A stretch of DNA of 64,000 nt from Dillenia suffruticosa (GCA_033439265.1 JAVTVX010000027.1:8447001-8511000), one strand, 5' to 3'. Counted from the stretch's first letter, positions 32,755 to 45,298 are shown. Notes: generated by a model from the letters alone, not told the origin. Numbers and translations are program-made.

Positions 32755-35040
32755 TTGTGTATATGTGGAGTTTGGTTTGCTCAACATTATAGTTTTGAAC
32801 TAAAATTGAACTGAAACTAAATCTTGTAGAGTCAAACAAAAACTATAAAAATGGTTTCACATTCCAGAATCGAAGCGTCCAAACTAATCCATTGGTTCTT
32901 TCTTATTTTTGGAACTAGAATTAGAATTGAAATCTTTAAAAAAACCTTGAGACTAGAACTCAAACCAAATTTTGAAAAAAAAATCATAAAAACGAGTAAA
33001 ATTTATGAAATAATTTTTAAAAAGCCTAAAAAAATCATGTGAAAATTGTAAAAATTAGAAATAAATTAGAATCGAACCAGAATAAAAACCATCTTGATTT
33101 AAACTAGAACCATATTGAAGTTATATGGCTCTGAAACTAAAATTAGAATAATTATCTCGATCTCCATTCTAATGCTTATTCTTCCAAATTTGAATCGTCT
33201 GATTGGATTTAGAATCTTGATCATGTCTACATAGAATTCGGTCCACCTTCCTGAATTTACATTCACTTTAAGTTAAACCCTTTTAAGTTTCAGATGTACA
33301 ACTTATCAAAATAGGCCAAAAGAGCCTCTGTGGAAAGTTCTTTGCATTTCCCAAACATATCCTAAAGAGTGCATAATTTACTTGAATAGTAATTTTGAAT
33401 TTGCATAATTATTTCCTGTTGTCAAGGGTTGTGTTGGAAAATTTAGAGACCAGATGGTATTATTTTGGGGACACTTTAAGGATGTCATCCTTTCAAAGTG
33501 TATTACTTGATGGCCATATAAAAGAGCAAGGCAGGGTGTTTGTGCTAGTATGACAAGAGGAAGGGAAAAAACAGTTGAAGATTATGGCGTATAAATTTTA
33601 TTAGAAGGCTTTTGCTATTATATTATATTTTATTCTATTTTAATATATTTAATTAAGATTAAAATTACATAATAATATTTTTTAAATGAATTATATTTTC
33701 TTTTAATATTTTAATATTTTTAATATATGATCTTGTCTAATTGTATATATATTTTCATATAAAGTACAGGTAGCAATAAAAAGAATAGACCCATTTGAAA
33801 GATCTCCTATTTGCATTTCTGAAAGTACTACTCAATATTTATTAATTATGATAATTTTTTTTAAAATATATTTATATATTTTTTAATAAAAAACTACAAT
33901 ATGTTTATAATTAACTAAAAATTAATATTGTCAAAATAATTTCTGAATTTGGAATTACTTTACAAAGCTCTTTACGGCACTCGCTTGACATATTTTTCTC
34001 TTACCGTTATTTAATTCACCTCCACGCAGTGACGTAAACTCTGGTGCTATTATTAAAGAGAAAAGGGAAAACAGGTTTATTTTAATAAGTATTTTAAAGT
34101 CATTTGCTGACATGTTTATGTACTATTTATAATATTTATCTTTATATTTTAAAAAAATATATATAATTCAAAATACATATTTTGAATTTTGATACAAAAA
34201 GCATAAATTATTTTCAAACTATTAGAGGAAAAATAAAGTAAACCAGTGATTTTAATCCTTGCTATTTAAAAAAAGGTTAAACAGATTAGTATTTTTAATA
34301 TAGTTTTCTTATTAGAAATATTTTAAATATAAAACAAATAAATGCTCTTAAGAAAAAAAAGTCTTTTTATTCATACAAATTAATTTCTTTTTTTTTTTTT
34401 TTAACAAACTTACAAATTTAAAAGAATTATTTATCTTCATCTTATAAGGAAAAAAGTAATATACAAAGAAAATCAAAGAGAAAGTTAGAAATCGGTAAAA
34501 TTAAAATATTCATTTTTATGTTATAATTTAAGGAACAAATATTATAATTTTTAGTACGATAAATTATATTTAGATTTATAATTTTAAATTATATATATAT
34601 ATATATATATTTTTTTTTTGTTTCTTAAATTTTAGAAGCAGTGTCCCTCTCACCCATCCTTTGCCGCGGTAGGGTAATAGAAATGACACAAAATTTTTTG
34701 TTCGGTAATGATAAGTGTTTTTTTTGTTAACTATGAATTTTTAAATTTGTAAATAAAAATTGGTTTATAAGTCCAAAATTATTGAAAAAACCATTTTATA
34801 TATGTATATATAAATATCATCATGAAGAGAGAGATCTGTGCCACCAAGTGCCAACCGTATGACACTTTAGCATAGCCCATTCTTTTTATCACTCTCCGGT
34901 ATCGTTTTCCTTCCTTTTTTGGTAAACAGTGTCGCCCACGCGCACGCGCACAGACATCCACGCTCTCTCTCCTTATGTCCCTCTCAGTCGCAGCTGACTC
35001 TTATTCTCTTTTCTGATCTCCACTCTCCACCGCGGGTTGA
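32755..35040. other. AT-rich spacer and upstream region of the J-like gene
   Basis: Mostly AT-rich sequence with homopolymer runs and a (TA)n tract at 34590-34611. A short hairpin lies at 33471-33501. No gene was recognised. The last 100 bp are CT-rich, a common feature of plant core promoters and 5' leaders. Confidence 0.45.
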
Positions 35041-35075
35041 GAGACTCTCTCTCTACAAATTAAACGCAGAGTAGA

Positions 35076-35097
35076 AAGAGAGAGAGAGAGAGAGAGC
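35076..35097 (+). promoter_or_regulatory. (GA)n tract in the 5' leader of the J-like gene
   Basis: A GA run ends three bases before the AAA of the start context AAAATGGAGG at 35102. GA/CT repeats are frequent in plant 5' leaders and can bind BBR/BPC-type factors; that role is inference here. Confidence 0.6.
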
Positions 35098-35101
35098 AAA
35101 A

Positions 35102-36256
35102 ATGGAGGAATCAAGGAAGGAAGGAGAACGTCTGCTAGGTCTAGCCGAAGAACTACTACGTTTCCGAGATTTCTCCAACAGCCGAAACTATGCGCTTAAA
35201 GCGAAACAGTGCAACCCTAGTTTGCACTCCATCCCTCAACTTCTCGCCATTGTTGACGTTCTTATCGCTTCTCAAGTTCGCATCAACAACCACAAAGACT
35301 GGTACGCCATTCTCCAAGTCGACCGAAAAACCCAAAACCCCGACTCCATTCGCCTCAACTTCGAGAAATTGCTCTTCCTTCTAAGCCCTAGCAAGAACAA
35401 GTTCCAATTCGCTCACGAGGCAAGCTCACTCATCATGGATGCTTGGTCTGTGCTGTCCAATCCAACCCGGAAGTCGCTTTATGACAAGGAGCTCGATCTA
35501 TATGCCGAAACGGCGAGCGATTCTGAGTTCGAGAAGATGAGTTCTAGGGTTAGTGGTGGACAGAAAATTGTGGATAGTGGTGGAGAGAAATTTGGGGATG
35601 ACGAAATGACGTTTTGGACTGCGTGTCCGTACTGTTTTTACATGTATGAGTATCCCAGGTTTTTTGAGGATCGGTGTTTGATGTGTCAGAATGAGAAATG
35701 TAGAAGAGGGTTTCATGGGGTTCCGATTTCTTTGCCGCAGGAAATGATTTCTGGGAAGAATGATTGTTATTATAGTATAGGGTTTTATCCAATAGGGTTC
35801 TCAGGACATAACCCTAACGCTAATTCTGATTTTGGGAAGAGTAATCTGAACTGGACTCCTGTTTTTCCTCTATTTGCATGTGGACAAGGCGTAGCAGGGG
35901 AGAGGGCTGGTGGGGGTGGGATGGGTCCAAATGGGTCTGAAGAGAATGAAGAGAGTAGCTTTGTGGAGGTTTCAGGTCAAAATGTGAATGAGAAGCAAGC
36001 TGAAGCAGGTCCCTCTAATGTGGGAAGGCCGACGATGAGGAAAAAAACGGTGGCGAAGAATTCGAGGACATGGATGCGAAGAGGGTTTAGGGGTAGGAGA
36101 CAGGAAGGTGTGGATGTATCAGGAGAAGGACGACCAGATTTGAATGTTGATGAAGGAACGGAGACAGGGAGTGAAGAAGAGGGTGGTACGGAAAGAGTGC
36201 AGTTCTATGATGCATTAGATGACATCTTTGTGGGTTTTCCGACATTCCCTGATTAA
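35102..36256 (+). CDS. J-like domain protein without HPD, zinc-ribbon-like
   Basis: An intact intronless gene of 384 residues, stop TAA at 36254. Residues 1-60 form a TPR-like helical leader typical of plant J proteins of this subgroup (EGERLLGLAEELLRFRDFS). Residues 65-130 are a J-like fold: KDWYAILQVDRK opens helix I and II, and DAWSVLSNPTRKSLYDKEL closes it. The HPD that stimulates Hsp70 ATPase is replaced by SPS at 95-97. Residues 171-205 (FWTACPYCFYMYEYPRFFED, then CLMC) hold CPYC and CLMC pairs likely to bind zinc. A basic stretch at 312-338 may be a nuclear signal; the tail is acidic and ends FYDALDDIFVGFPTFPD. The start is supported by AAAATGG context. Without HPD a canonical Hsp70 co-chaperone role is doubtful. 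Its cellular role is unknown to me. Confidence 0.93.
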   Translation: MEESRKEGERLLGLAEELLRFRDFSNSRNYALKAKQCNPSLHSIPQLLAIVDVLIASQVRINNHKDWYAILQVDRKTQNPDSIRLNFEKLLFLLSPSKNKFQFAHEASSLIMDAWSVLSNPTRKSLYDKELDLYAETASDSEFEKMSSRVSGGQKIVDSGGEKFGDDEMTFWTACPYCFYMYEYPRFFEDRCLMCQNEKCRRGFHGVPISLPQEMISGKNDCYYSIGFYPIGFSGHNPNANSDFGKSNLNWTPVFPLFACGQGVAGERAGGGGMGPNGSEENEESSFVEVSGQNVNEKQAEAGPSNVGRPTMRKKTVAKNSRTWMRRGFRGRRQEGVDVSGEGRPDLNVDEGTETGSEEEGGTERVQFYDALDDIFVGFPTFPD

Positions 36257-38154
36257 AGTTGAGGGCCTCTGTCTTCTGGGTTTGGTAATTTATATAATCC
36301 TCTTTCTGTAAATATGGTTATTAGGTCTAACACTGGATTATTGCAGGAAAGTGGCAGCCAGAATTTTTGTCACTGGTTTCTTTTGTATTAACTTGAGACG
36401 GAAATGTAAATCCTCATATTTTGGTTTTTGCTGTTCTTTGTTGTGCCTTTCCATCCAAAGTTTCTAGCTGCTTGTGTCCTTAAAAAGGTACGAAGGAGCT
36501 GAACTGCAACTGCAAGTCAATATATGAAATTTTACTATAATGTGACAGGGCAATGCTAGTTTCTTAACTTGTAAAATGGAAGGAGCCCACCTGTGAAATC
36601 TAACTTTGCATGCTCGAATTTAAGAGAACGATAGAAGTAGCTAGGCTATCATGCATGGTGTTTTTGTTGGTTCATCTTGTGCTGGTACTTGGCTGGATCT
36701 CTCAATACAGCTCCTCTTTTTACTCTTGCTATGTTGTATATGCATCACTAGTTCTAGTCCTATAAATGTATCTGAAATCCTTGCTTTTTCATCATCTGCT
36801 TCTATGCACATCAGATTTTCTGCCCAACCCATTTTCTCCATCGAAATATTTTCTTACTATATATTGTACAGGCATTGAAAATCCCAGTAGCCAAAGAAAA
36901 GCAGTCCATCAACTGCAGTGTATGCTTCTATTTACCCGTTGATACATGCTCTCAACATCTACGAAACCTTTCATTTGAGAACTGCTTCATTTTGGTTAAT
37001 ATGAAAAAATTGATGTTTGTTTGTTGTCTCACAAAACCTCTAGTATTAGAGCTTATGGCTGTATAAAGCAAGTTGGTGAGCTTTGTTTCTAGTCTTTCTC
37101 TAAGTTGATGTTTGTACTTTAACTGGGTTATCTGGCCTCTATCCTGATTTTTTCCCTCTTTTACTTCAACTTACACCGTCCTTGAGCTTTTAACTCCAAT
37201 CATTCTTCTTTGTGCTTGGACATCCTGTTAAAGTTTGGGTGCCTTGCTATTGTTTGAACCCACCCGATCCTTGCCTGCCCCTGTTCCTTCCCACAAGTGC
37301 CGAGAAACCGGGAAGCATTTTCCAATGATGATAAATTAGATAAAAGATTATGAAAGTTTTTTCTTACATTATTCCATGGACAACTTAATTGTCCTCCGTT
37401 GCTCTATAATCCAAATGTTATAATGCAAAGAAAATTTTCAAAATGTTTTTCATTTTTAAAACTATTTTATAGGTTAAATTAATTAATATTTATATCAAAA
37501 TTTTAATATTTTTATATTTACATATTTTTCATATTTAATAAATTATTTATTTATTTATTTATAATTATAATTATAATTTTTTATAATATTTATTTTATGA
37601 TTAATAATTATATATTTGATGATTTAGATTTTTATTATAAAAATGGTTATTCTCTTATTTTCATTAAATAAGTAACATTTATATAAAAATCTTTATATTT
37701 TTTATATTTATATATTTATTTATATTTTCGTTTTATATATTTTTACGAAATGTTTTTTAATCTCATTTTGTAATCATTTTGTCTCCGTGTTAATAAACAT
37801 AAATATATCACATTAAGCTATACTACATCCAATCAAATCCGATCAAAATCTGTAACTATTGTTTATATTAAAACTATTGTTTATAGTTAAATGTCGTGAT
37901 AATTTTAAGTTGATTCAAATAAATAAGGTTCTCATGTCAATTGGCCTTCAAGATACGTGAACTTCCGTCACCTTTTTATCGAGGTTGTTAACGGCAATTA
38001 CCGACATTTGTTTTTATGTTTACCGTTAAAAAATAAATAATTTACTTATTTTCTAAAAAATTTCCTCAAAAGGTTAATTTAACGTCAAAACCAACACATA
38101 TTAATCAACCAAATATTATCATCGTTGAACCTTAGCATAGCAATGATGTTTTGA
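36257..38154. other. 3' flank of the J-like gene and AT-rich spacer
   Basis: The first few hundred bases hold AT-rich polyadenylation-like sequence; no exact site can be fixed. From 37430 to 37900 the sequence is extremely AT-rich. No gene or transposon end was recognised. Confidence 0.45.
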
Positions 38155-38363
38155 ACCGACACTTATCGGTATAGGTGAGAAAAGTACTTTCGTCCCTTAA
38201 TCAGGTTAGAAGTTTGACTCTCCCTGAATATTAAAAAAATAATATTAAGAGACCTTTTTCTCAAATGAATCCCAAACTCAGGTCGGTCCGAATTAATCAG
38301 CGTGAAATCTCAGATATCACACGGTGACCTAGCCAAAAGACCGGAAAAAAAAAAAAAAAAAAA
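38155..38363 (+). mobile_element. tRNA-derived SINE, copy C
   Basis: A-box-like GTATAGGTGAGAAAAG near 38169, B-box-like AGTTTGACTCTCC at 38210-38222, then the shared 3' body CAGGTCGGTCCGAATTAATC and a long poly-A at 38345-38362. Same architecture as copies A and B. Boundaries are approximate. Confidence 0.7.
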
Positions 38364-38639
38364 GTAAAGCTGTTTTGAAAGACTTTGCCGGAAGACTTGA
38401 AGAGTTTTAATAAGTGATTAATTTTTTTACGGTACATAAGCAAGACAAATAATTTAATTAAAAATTATTACATTAAATAAAAATAATATTTTATATTAAT
38501 CATATGGTAAAATTAAACCCTATGTAAAATCAAAAATTCAAATCAAACTTCTTTTTTTAACATTTGTTTTTATGATTTTACTTCGATAGAAGTAACAGTT
38601 TGAGATTTGAGTATTTATAGAGATACAGTGAGTTTCTTT

Positions 38640-38830
38640 ACCATTTATTTGAGAAATTAATAGACAATCGATCTAATAAATAATAATATTAATTTCTTTA
38701 ATTAAATCTCGAGTTCAAAATTTATGAAAAAAAAAATTATATTGGGAGCATTTCTCCTAAATTGGGTCCAATAATGCTTGAATCGGATTAATCAGAATAT
38801 GATTTCGAATATCAGTTAATCCAATATAAA
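38640..38830 (+). mobile_element. Decayed SINE, copy D
   Basis: Contains a B-box-like CGAGTTCAAAATT near 38709 and the shared 3' phrase TCGGATTAATCAGAATATGA at about 38783-38802, ending in an A-run near 38825. The A-box half is not recognisable. Confidence 0.45.
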
Positions 38831-39129
38831 AAAAAATCTATTTGAGAATATTTAGTTTATCTTAAATTTATTTTTTATTATTTATGATATATTTTCTAAA
38901 AATTATATAAAAAAAATCTTATTAGTAGGACTAAAATTTCTGCATTACAAATTATAATTTTCATTGAATAAATAAATTTTAATATGAAAAATTCGAAATC
39001 CCTACTAATTATTTTTTATACCAATTCACACTAAATATTAATTTAATTTAATTTCCAATTTACAAAAAGGGGCCCTTGCGGATGTAACTTGTTCAAGAAG
39101 AGAGGCGGCTCCAACGAAAGAAAACAAAA

Positions 39130-39163
<34 letters not shown>

Positions 39164-39198
39164 CAAAAGCGAAGTTGATAGAATTGGAGAAGGGAAAA

Positions 39199-40912
39199 AT
39201 GGGTGAGGGTGAAGGCGAGTCGCCACCGTCCGATTCGCTGCCGGCCGAAGAATCGTCTCCGCTGTCGCTACCACCGCCGCAGGAAGAGAAGCCATGGCAT
39301 GCTACAATCACGGAGGATCTGCCTCGCACGGTCATGGAATCAACAGACTCCGCCTTGCGCTCTGCTCGGACTCTTCAGCACAACTCTTCTACACATCTTC
39401 GCAATTTGCGCGTGAGTTCTTCTCCTTCTTCAGTCACTAGGTTTTAGTTCGTTAGTAGAAACTTGTGTAGTTCAATCCACGACTTTTGATCAAATTTTCT
39501 CGGATTGAAATAGTGGTTTATCCAAATTCTCCAGTATATTGCAATAAAATTAGAAAATCTATTGAATTGGAAATGCGGATTGTTTAGATTATACCCTAGA
39601 TATTGATTAGTCGTAGCGTGTAAGTTTTGTTCTATCTCGTATACTTAATTCTTCAGAAATGGGATCATACTACAGTGAAAAATGAAGCAAACGTCCCCCG
39701 GGGGGGGATCAATTCTTCCAATTTTAGAGATGTTCATTTCTGATGCTGTTGTTTTCTTGCCCAAGATTTGGTATTTGGTGAGTGGAGGAGGATAATAGAG
39801 ATGGTAGAGAGATGCAATCTTGATGCAAAGAGTTTCAGTGACCTGTTGCCTTTGTCCTATCTTGGAGCCCCACAAAAGAGCTCCAATTTTCAACTCTCTC
39901 CTTCTTCAAGAACTGGGAGAACAGATTAATATACCAACTTCTTGTTCAAATCCTTTAAATAGTTACTCGATGCCATATATCTTGCACATTAGAGAAAGAA
40001 GATTTAAGAGCCATTGAGCAAGAAGATGGCTCTTAATAAAGACGGATCACAAGTGGCTTAAGAATGCACTAAAAGTTTTAAGGGATAATGACTATGAAAG
40101 ATGGTCTGCATATATAGCACTAGTTATCCCAACAAGTTAATGTGTTTCTCTACAACTTCAAGAAGAGTTTTAGAACCTAGGTGTTATGCATAACTTGTTT
40201 AGATCAGTTATTTCTAGGTTCCATAAAATTAAGGTGAATGTTAATAGTTTACGTTTCAAACCGACTGGGAGGCTGGTCCACTTTCCAAGAGGTTGGAGGT
40301 GTCCCTCTTCTCTAGAGTGTTAACCATATGATGGTCGTATATTGCCTTCTTTATGGCTTCCTTTGACATATTGTGAAATGTCACTAGAATTACTTAAGTT
40401 TGATTAATTAGAATTTTGCTCTAAAAGAAATAGATATTCTGAAATGTCACTAGAATTAATTTTTTAATTCTTGAAGTTCTGATCAAGTTACATAAAATAT
40501 CCCTATTTATAGACTCGTGGATAATTCTAAAATTGACTCTCAATTTCAAGTTTTCAGTGATATTTTGCCTACCTTTCAACTACTAAGAGATCTGCATTCT
40601 CAACCACTTCCTTGAATAGAAATTTGATTAATTAGAATTCTGTTTTAAAAAATAGATATTCTGAAATGTTACAAGATTTAATATTTAAATTCTTGAAGTT
40701 TTGATCAAGTTACATAGAATATCGCTATTTGTAGACTCTTAGATAATTCTAGAACTGATTCTCAATTTCTAGTCTTAAATCACATTTTGACTGCCTTCCA
40801 ACTACTAAAACTCCTTGAATCCTCAACCATTCTTAAATGACTTATTAATTATTTTTACAACTACTCACTTTTCCCACTATTTTGATTAAGACTCTTTAAT
40901 AACAAATAAAGA

Positions 40913-40948
<36 letters not shown>

Positions 40949-41424
40949 CATTATTTCTTCATCATTGTGTGTGGTTTGTGCAAAATCTACCCCCTTCAGT
41001 TTGACCTTAGGCCTTGACTCACCCTTATTGGACAAACCTCGGAGGAAGCCTTAGGCTTTTAGAGCATTGGATTCTCACCAATGTTTAATAGGCATTGGAA
41101 TGGTTGTTGTTGGATTTTCAGGCTGTGAAATTTAAATAGGAAAAAAGGAATATTAAGACCTTTATGAATTCCATTGAGTTTTTTGTTACACACCGGAGAA
41201 AGGTTAGATCTTATTATTAAGCAAGCAATTAAATTTTTCCTTTTTCTAAGAGCCTTATCTTGATTTGCAGGATCTAATTCCAGAAATGAAATCCCAATAC
41301 AAAATCTATGAAGATGCTTTCTTTACAAAAGTTGAAGGTAATTTTTCAGGCTTTGGATTTTTATTTTAAGATCAATGAAATTAATGTGTTTGTTATATTT
41401 GTTGTTGTCTTTTTGTTAGTTTTC

Positions 41425-41482
<58 letters not shown>

Positions 41483-43499
41483 TGGATTAAGATTGAAGGA
41501 CATGATTTTATTTGGTTTTGCATGAATATCTTCTATAAAGATAGGAAAATAAAACAAGAAAGCAAAGGAAAGGGCAAGTTAAGGGTTTTATCGGTCACCT
41601 CTGCTCCTAGATTCATGCTTGATTGTTGAGGTCATATAGATCTTGTGTTGGTATAGTCCAATTGTGAAAAATATATTAAAAAAATTTGGAATTTTCTTAT
41701 CATCACTGATCTCAAACTCTTTGGAGGTTACAATTTTTCAATTTATTATCTGATAGTTCTCATACTTGGTCTGAAAGATAGATCTAATAAGGACATGACT
41801 TTTATGATCATATTTTGTTTAAGGATGTGATCGGACAAGTTTACTACATGAAGTTGCTTTATTAAGTTGATGCAGCGAGCCTTAGTTTATCCATGTGAAC
41901 ATGGTTTTCGCAGATGAGTTGATAAAAGCAAAAGAGCATCCAGCTTTGGCTGCTGGAGTAGCTTTTACAGCTGGCCTTCTCCTTATGCGAGGTAAGAGAT
42001 TTTTATTTTGTGTTTTCTCCAGCATCACATCAGCAATAAAGCACATTTAGAAAACAAGGAGAAATTCTTATTGAATTATATGTATATTTTTTAAGGTTCT
42101 AGTCCAACATACTTAACGTGCATTCTTTAAAGCTGCACATAGTGGAGCTCATATTCACCTGTTGATAAATAGAGTTTTGAATTCATTTTTATGATGCCCA
42201 TTTGTTACATTTTTATCTCTTATTGTGTTTGTTACCCCCAAACTTTTACAGTTTATACTATGCTATTTTTTGTTGCTCTTCATGAAGCTAAGACTTAAAA
42301 CTATACTTTATGATTGGTTGAGTCACAGATTTTCAATAAAAAAGATATCGAATTTGTTGAGATGAATTATCTACTAGGTTACAACAGTTATTGTTCATCA
42401 AGAAAAAAGTAAGAACATGTTTTGGAGGATCTTTGGGGATGAGTAAGTAAAGCCCTCCAACTAACATGAACATTGCAATGTGTAGGTGAACCGGTTTCTT
42501 TTTTCTTTTTTTTTTTAATTTAATTTTCTGGTTTGGGTAAAAATTTCTGTGTTCTTTTAATGTGGTTCCTGAACCTGCTAAAATGAGTCTGTAAATGATT
42601 TTCCTTAATGTTGGATGAAAATTGATGATGTGGCGGTGAAATTTGATACTTTTGTCTTAGTTGACAGAAAAATGAGTAAGTGGAATGTCAACTGACTTCA
42701 CTTAGAGCCTTTATGCCTCATAACCAGGGAGATACCCTATTTACCATACCACTAAACTAGAAATTTTACATTTCACCCTCTATTATTCTACATTGGATGC
42801 TATTTATCCCCCTTTCTTGTGAATTTAATCAAGAGATGTAGGACATAATGGCCATGACATCAAAACTCATCCCAAATTTAACAAAAATTGATTCAGTTTC
42901 ACTGTTTGGATAAATTTAAGATACATAATTGAGCAACAGTAATGAAAAGTTCAAGTACCAATTTTATTTTTCATATAAGTTGGAGGGCCATTACTGCACT
43001 TCTTTTGATTTTAAGACACTATGCAGTTCGTTTTTTGTTTTCTCCACCTATTTCTGGATGGGGATGGGGCTCCAGAAAAGCTTCACAAACCTAGGAGAAA
43101 GCTAAGCCTATATTCTTGTTGAACCTGGAGTAAATTCTGGTTTTATTGATTTTATTCAATCCCTAGATATCCATACTTCTAGATGTAGATATCTTACAAA
43201 TGATTAGACCCCTTGTTATTCAGGCAGAGGAGGTTACTAGAGAAATATTACCAGACTTTTTATTCTGTTTATATTTCTCTTGTAAATATGGCATTTTTGC
43301 ATTGCAGTCGTGCAATAAAGTTCTAAGGCATAAAGTGTCTTTTTCTGTGGTCTAGCCTTGGATCTGAGATCTAATGACCAACTCTAGGACAATTATTATG
43401 CATGAGTCAGGCTCAGGCACTAGTTCCTCGAAAATAAACCACCTTGGAAAAAATTAATAATAACAATAATGGAACAGCGCTACAACTTTCACATTTTGT

Positions 43500-43531
<32 letters not shown>

Positions 43532-45298
43532 TTTTTTTCCTTCTCTTTTTTTTCTTTTGGGAAAAAAGCATAAACTCCTGGGACAGAGCCTGCCTCATGG
43601 TGCTCTCTGGTTGGTCAGTGGTCAAGACAAGTTGTAAAAACTAGAACTTTGTAAATGGTAAAAACTAAATGTAGTGCAATTTAAGCTTGTAATAGGGCAA
43701 GAGATTACCAAAAGGCTGTTCTGCAGATTCCGTCCAGTACTTGTGTACAACAATTGATGCATAATCTTAAAAATATTTTATCAGTGATATGCCCATTCTC
43801 ATTCTTGTCCTTGAATCAAGATAAGTATGAGGATTGAATAGGTTGCTGAAGATTACCTTCTGAAAAGAGGTCTGGAAGAGTATAAATAACTAATGTCTAA
43901 ATACTTGACCAAGGGAAGCCAACTGAGATTTTCTCAAACCCAATTCCAAGCATAATGGATTTATTGGCTAAACCATCTTCATATTGTGAAATTTTTAAAG
44001 TTGAGAAGTTGAACTAGATTAAAAAGCTTTAGAATGGTGCTTGGTCAAAGTAAAACATCCAATCAGAAGTCCCCAAGATGCATGTCTTAAGATGGGAATG
44101 ACATGAAAAATTTTAAGAACTTCACCCTCATTGATCATTGCTATGTTTTGAGCCTCTTGTGAACTGCAACCTAATATCTTCACTTCCTCCCCCTGGAAAC
44201 AAAAAAAAAAGGATTTAATGTGCTCGTGCAACTTGAGTTTACAATGGTTTGCAGCTTTTTCTGATCCCTGGTCTTTATGCTGCAATTTTGTCACCCTACT
44301 AGTTCATTTTTTGCTTTCTTGAAATGTAAGAAATGCTTTACTACAGGCCCCAGAAGATTCCTCCATCGTCAAACATTGGGCAGATTCCAAAGTGAGGAGG
44401 TACCTTCTTTAGCCTCCATGCATGAGATGGAAATGTTGGTTTAACTTTCTCTTAGTCTAATTTTTAGTCCCAAGCTGAAAATGAGTCCTAGAGCTGAGAA
44501 GAATGTGAAAGAATTGAATCTTTCTGAAGCAACTTACTGAAGCAACGTTTAAAATTTTACTTTGACGATTCCTTGTGCAGGCTAAGTTTGTTAGGGCTGA
44601 GAAGAATGTAAAAGAGTTGAATCTTTCTGTTGATTTAATGAAAAAGGAGAGCAAAAAGTTGCTTGAAAGAGCAGCTCTTGCAGAAAAGGATATGATACGT
44701 GGAAACTCTGAGCTAAAGTAGAAATGCTCTGTATTCTCCTGAACTTGTGATTGGTTGCAATTTTAAGCATATCTGTATTTGATTATCTATTGAATCATAT
44801 ATAGGGATGCTGGAAATCAAATTCTACGGCTTGCTAAATCAGTTTGCAAGGTTGAAACTCAAGTTGCCAGTATGTAAAACTAATTGAACTTCATTTGTTT
44901 TGTATTGAATACTCTCTCTCTCTCTCTCTCATGGCAATTTGTATTCATTCTGTTGCATTTTCTGTAGGTTTGATGGATGGCCTGAGAGAAATCCCTGGTA
45001 GGGATGCACTGAAACTTCGAGCAGAGGCAAGTTAAATTAACCCATGTTGTCCAATATTATATATTATACAATCATAATGATTTGACCATTATCATGCCCT
45101 TATCAAGTTTACATCTCTAACGATGTAATTTGCAAGGGCTGTGCAGTTGAACAGATGCAGACATTTTTTCTTTTATTTACTTGTAATTTTTTTCTTTCTA
45201 ATTATCAGGTTGCTTCTCTGTCATCCCTTTTGGGACAGCAGAGGATTGCTCTGAACAAAAGAATTGTGAAGATTTCTGACTTAGGAGTTCCAGTTTAA
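39199..45298 (+). CDS. RHIP1: RHIP1-like protein (RGS1-HXK1-interacting)
   Basis: Eight exons join in frame to 253 codons: 39199-39411, 41271-41337, 41914-41991, 44347-44399, 44581-44717, 44805-44869, 44968-45026, 45209-45298 (stop TAA). All introns are GT-AG except the last, GC-AG (gcaagt donor at 45027). In Arabidopsis RHIP1 binds the G-protein regulator RGS1 and hexokinase HXK1 and acts in glucose signalling; transfer of that role is inference. Residues 1-50 are acidic and Pro-rich; 103-118 ([16 protein letters not shown]) form a membrane-like segment followed by basic GPRRFLHR; 138-200 are helical and charged, likely coiled coil. The length fits the family. A poly-A run (39131-39161) lies 38 bp upstream of the start. 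Intron 1 holds a 224-bp tandem duplication and intron 4 a partial copy of exon 5. Exon edges were set by eye from splice sites and phase. Confidence 0.88.
40399..40848 (+). repeat. About 224-bp tandem duplication in intron 1
   Basis: Copies at about 40399-40622 and 40623-40848, each beginning TTTGATTAATTAGAATT. Shared blocks include ATAGATATTCTGAAATGT, ATTCTTGAAGTT and GATCAAGTTACATA. Copies differ at roughly one base in seven, so the duplication is not recent. Confidence 0.8.
40918..40949. repeat. (ATT)n microsatellite in intron 1
   Basis: Triplet run of ATT within the first intron of the RHIP1-like gene. Confidence 0.9.
41430..41474. repeat. (AT)n microsatellite in intron 2
   Basis: Uninterrupted TA run about 90 bp after the donor of intron 2. 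Confidence 0.93.
44494..44527 (+). repeat. Partial duplicate of exon 5 in intron 4
   Basis: GCTGAGAAGAATGTGAAAGA and the following 12 or so bases repeat exon 5 sequence at 44597 onward with a few substitutions. The copy lies about 100 bp upstream of the real exon and has no good acceptor directly before it, so it is probably not spliced in. Confidence 0.85.

Noticed and set aside
36651-37066. Two short plus-strand frames downstream of the J-like gene
   Set aside because: No splice-consistent links, no homology recognised, and base composition of spacer.
39038-39335. Minus-strand open frames of 80-85 codons
   Set aside because: Antisense of exon 1 and the poly-A leader of the RHIP1-like gene; products are a Phe homopolymer and Ser/Gly-rich chance sequence.
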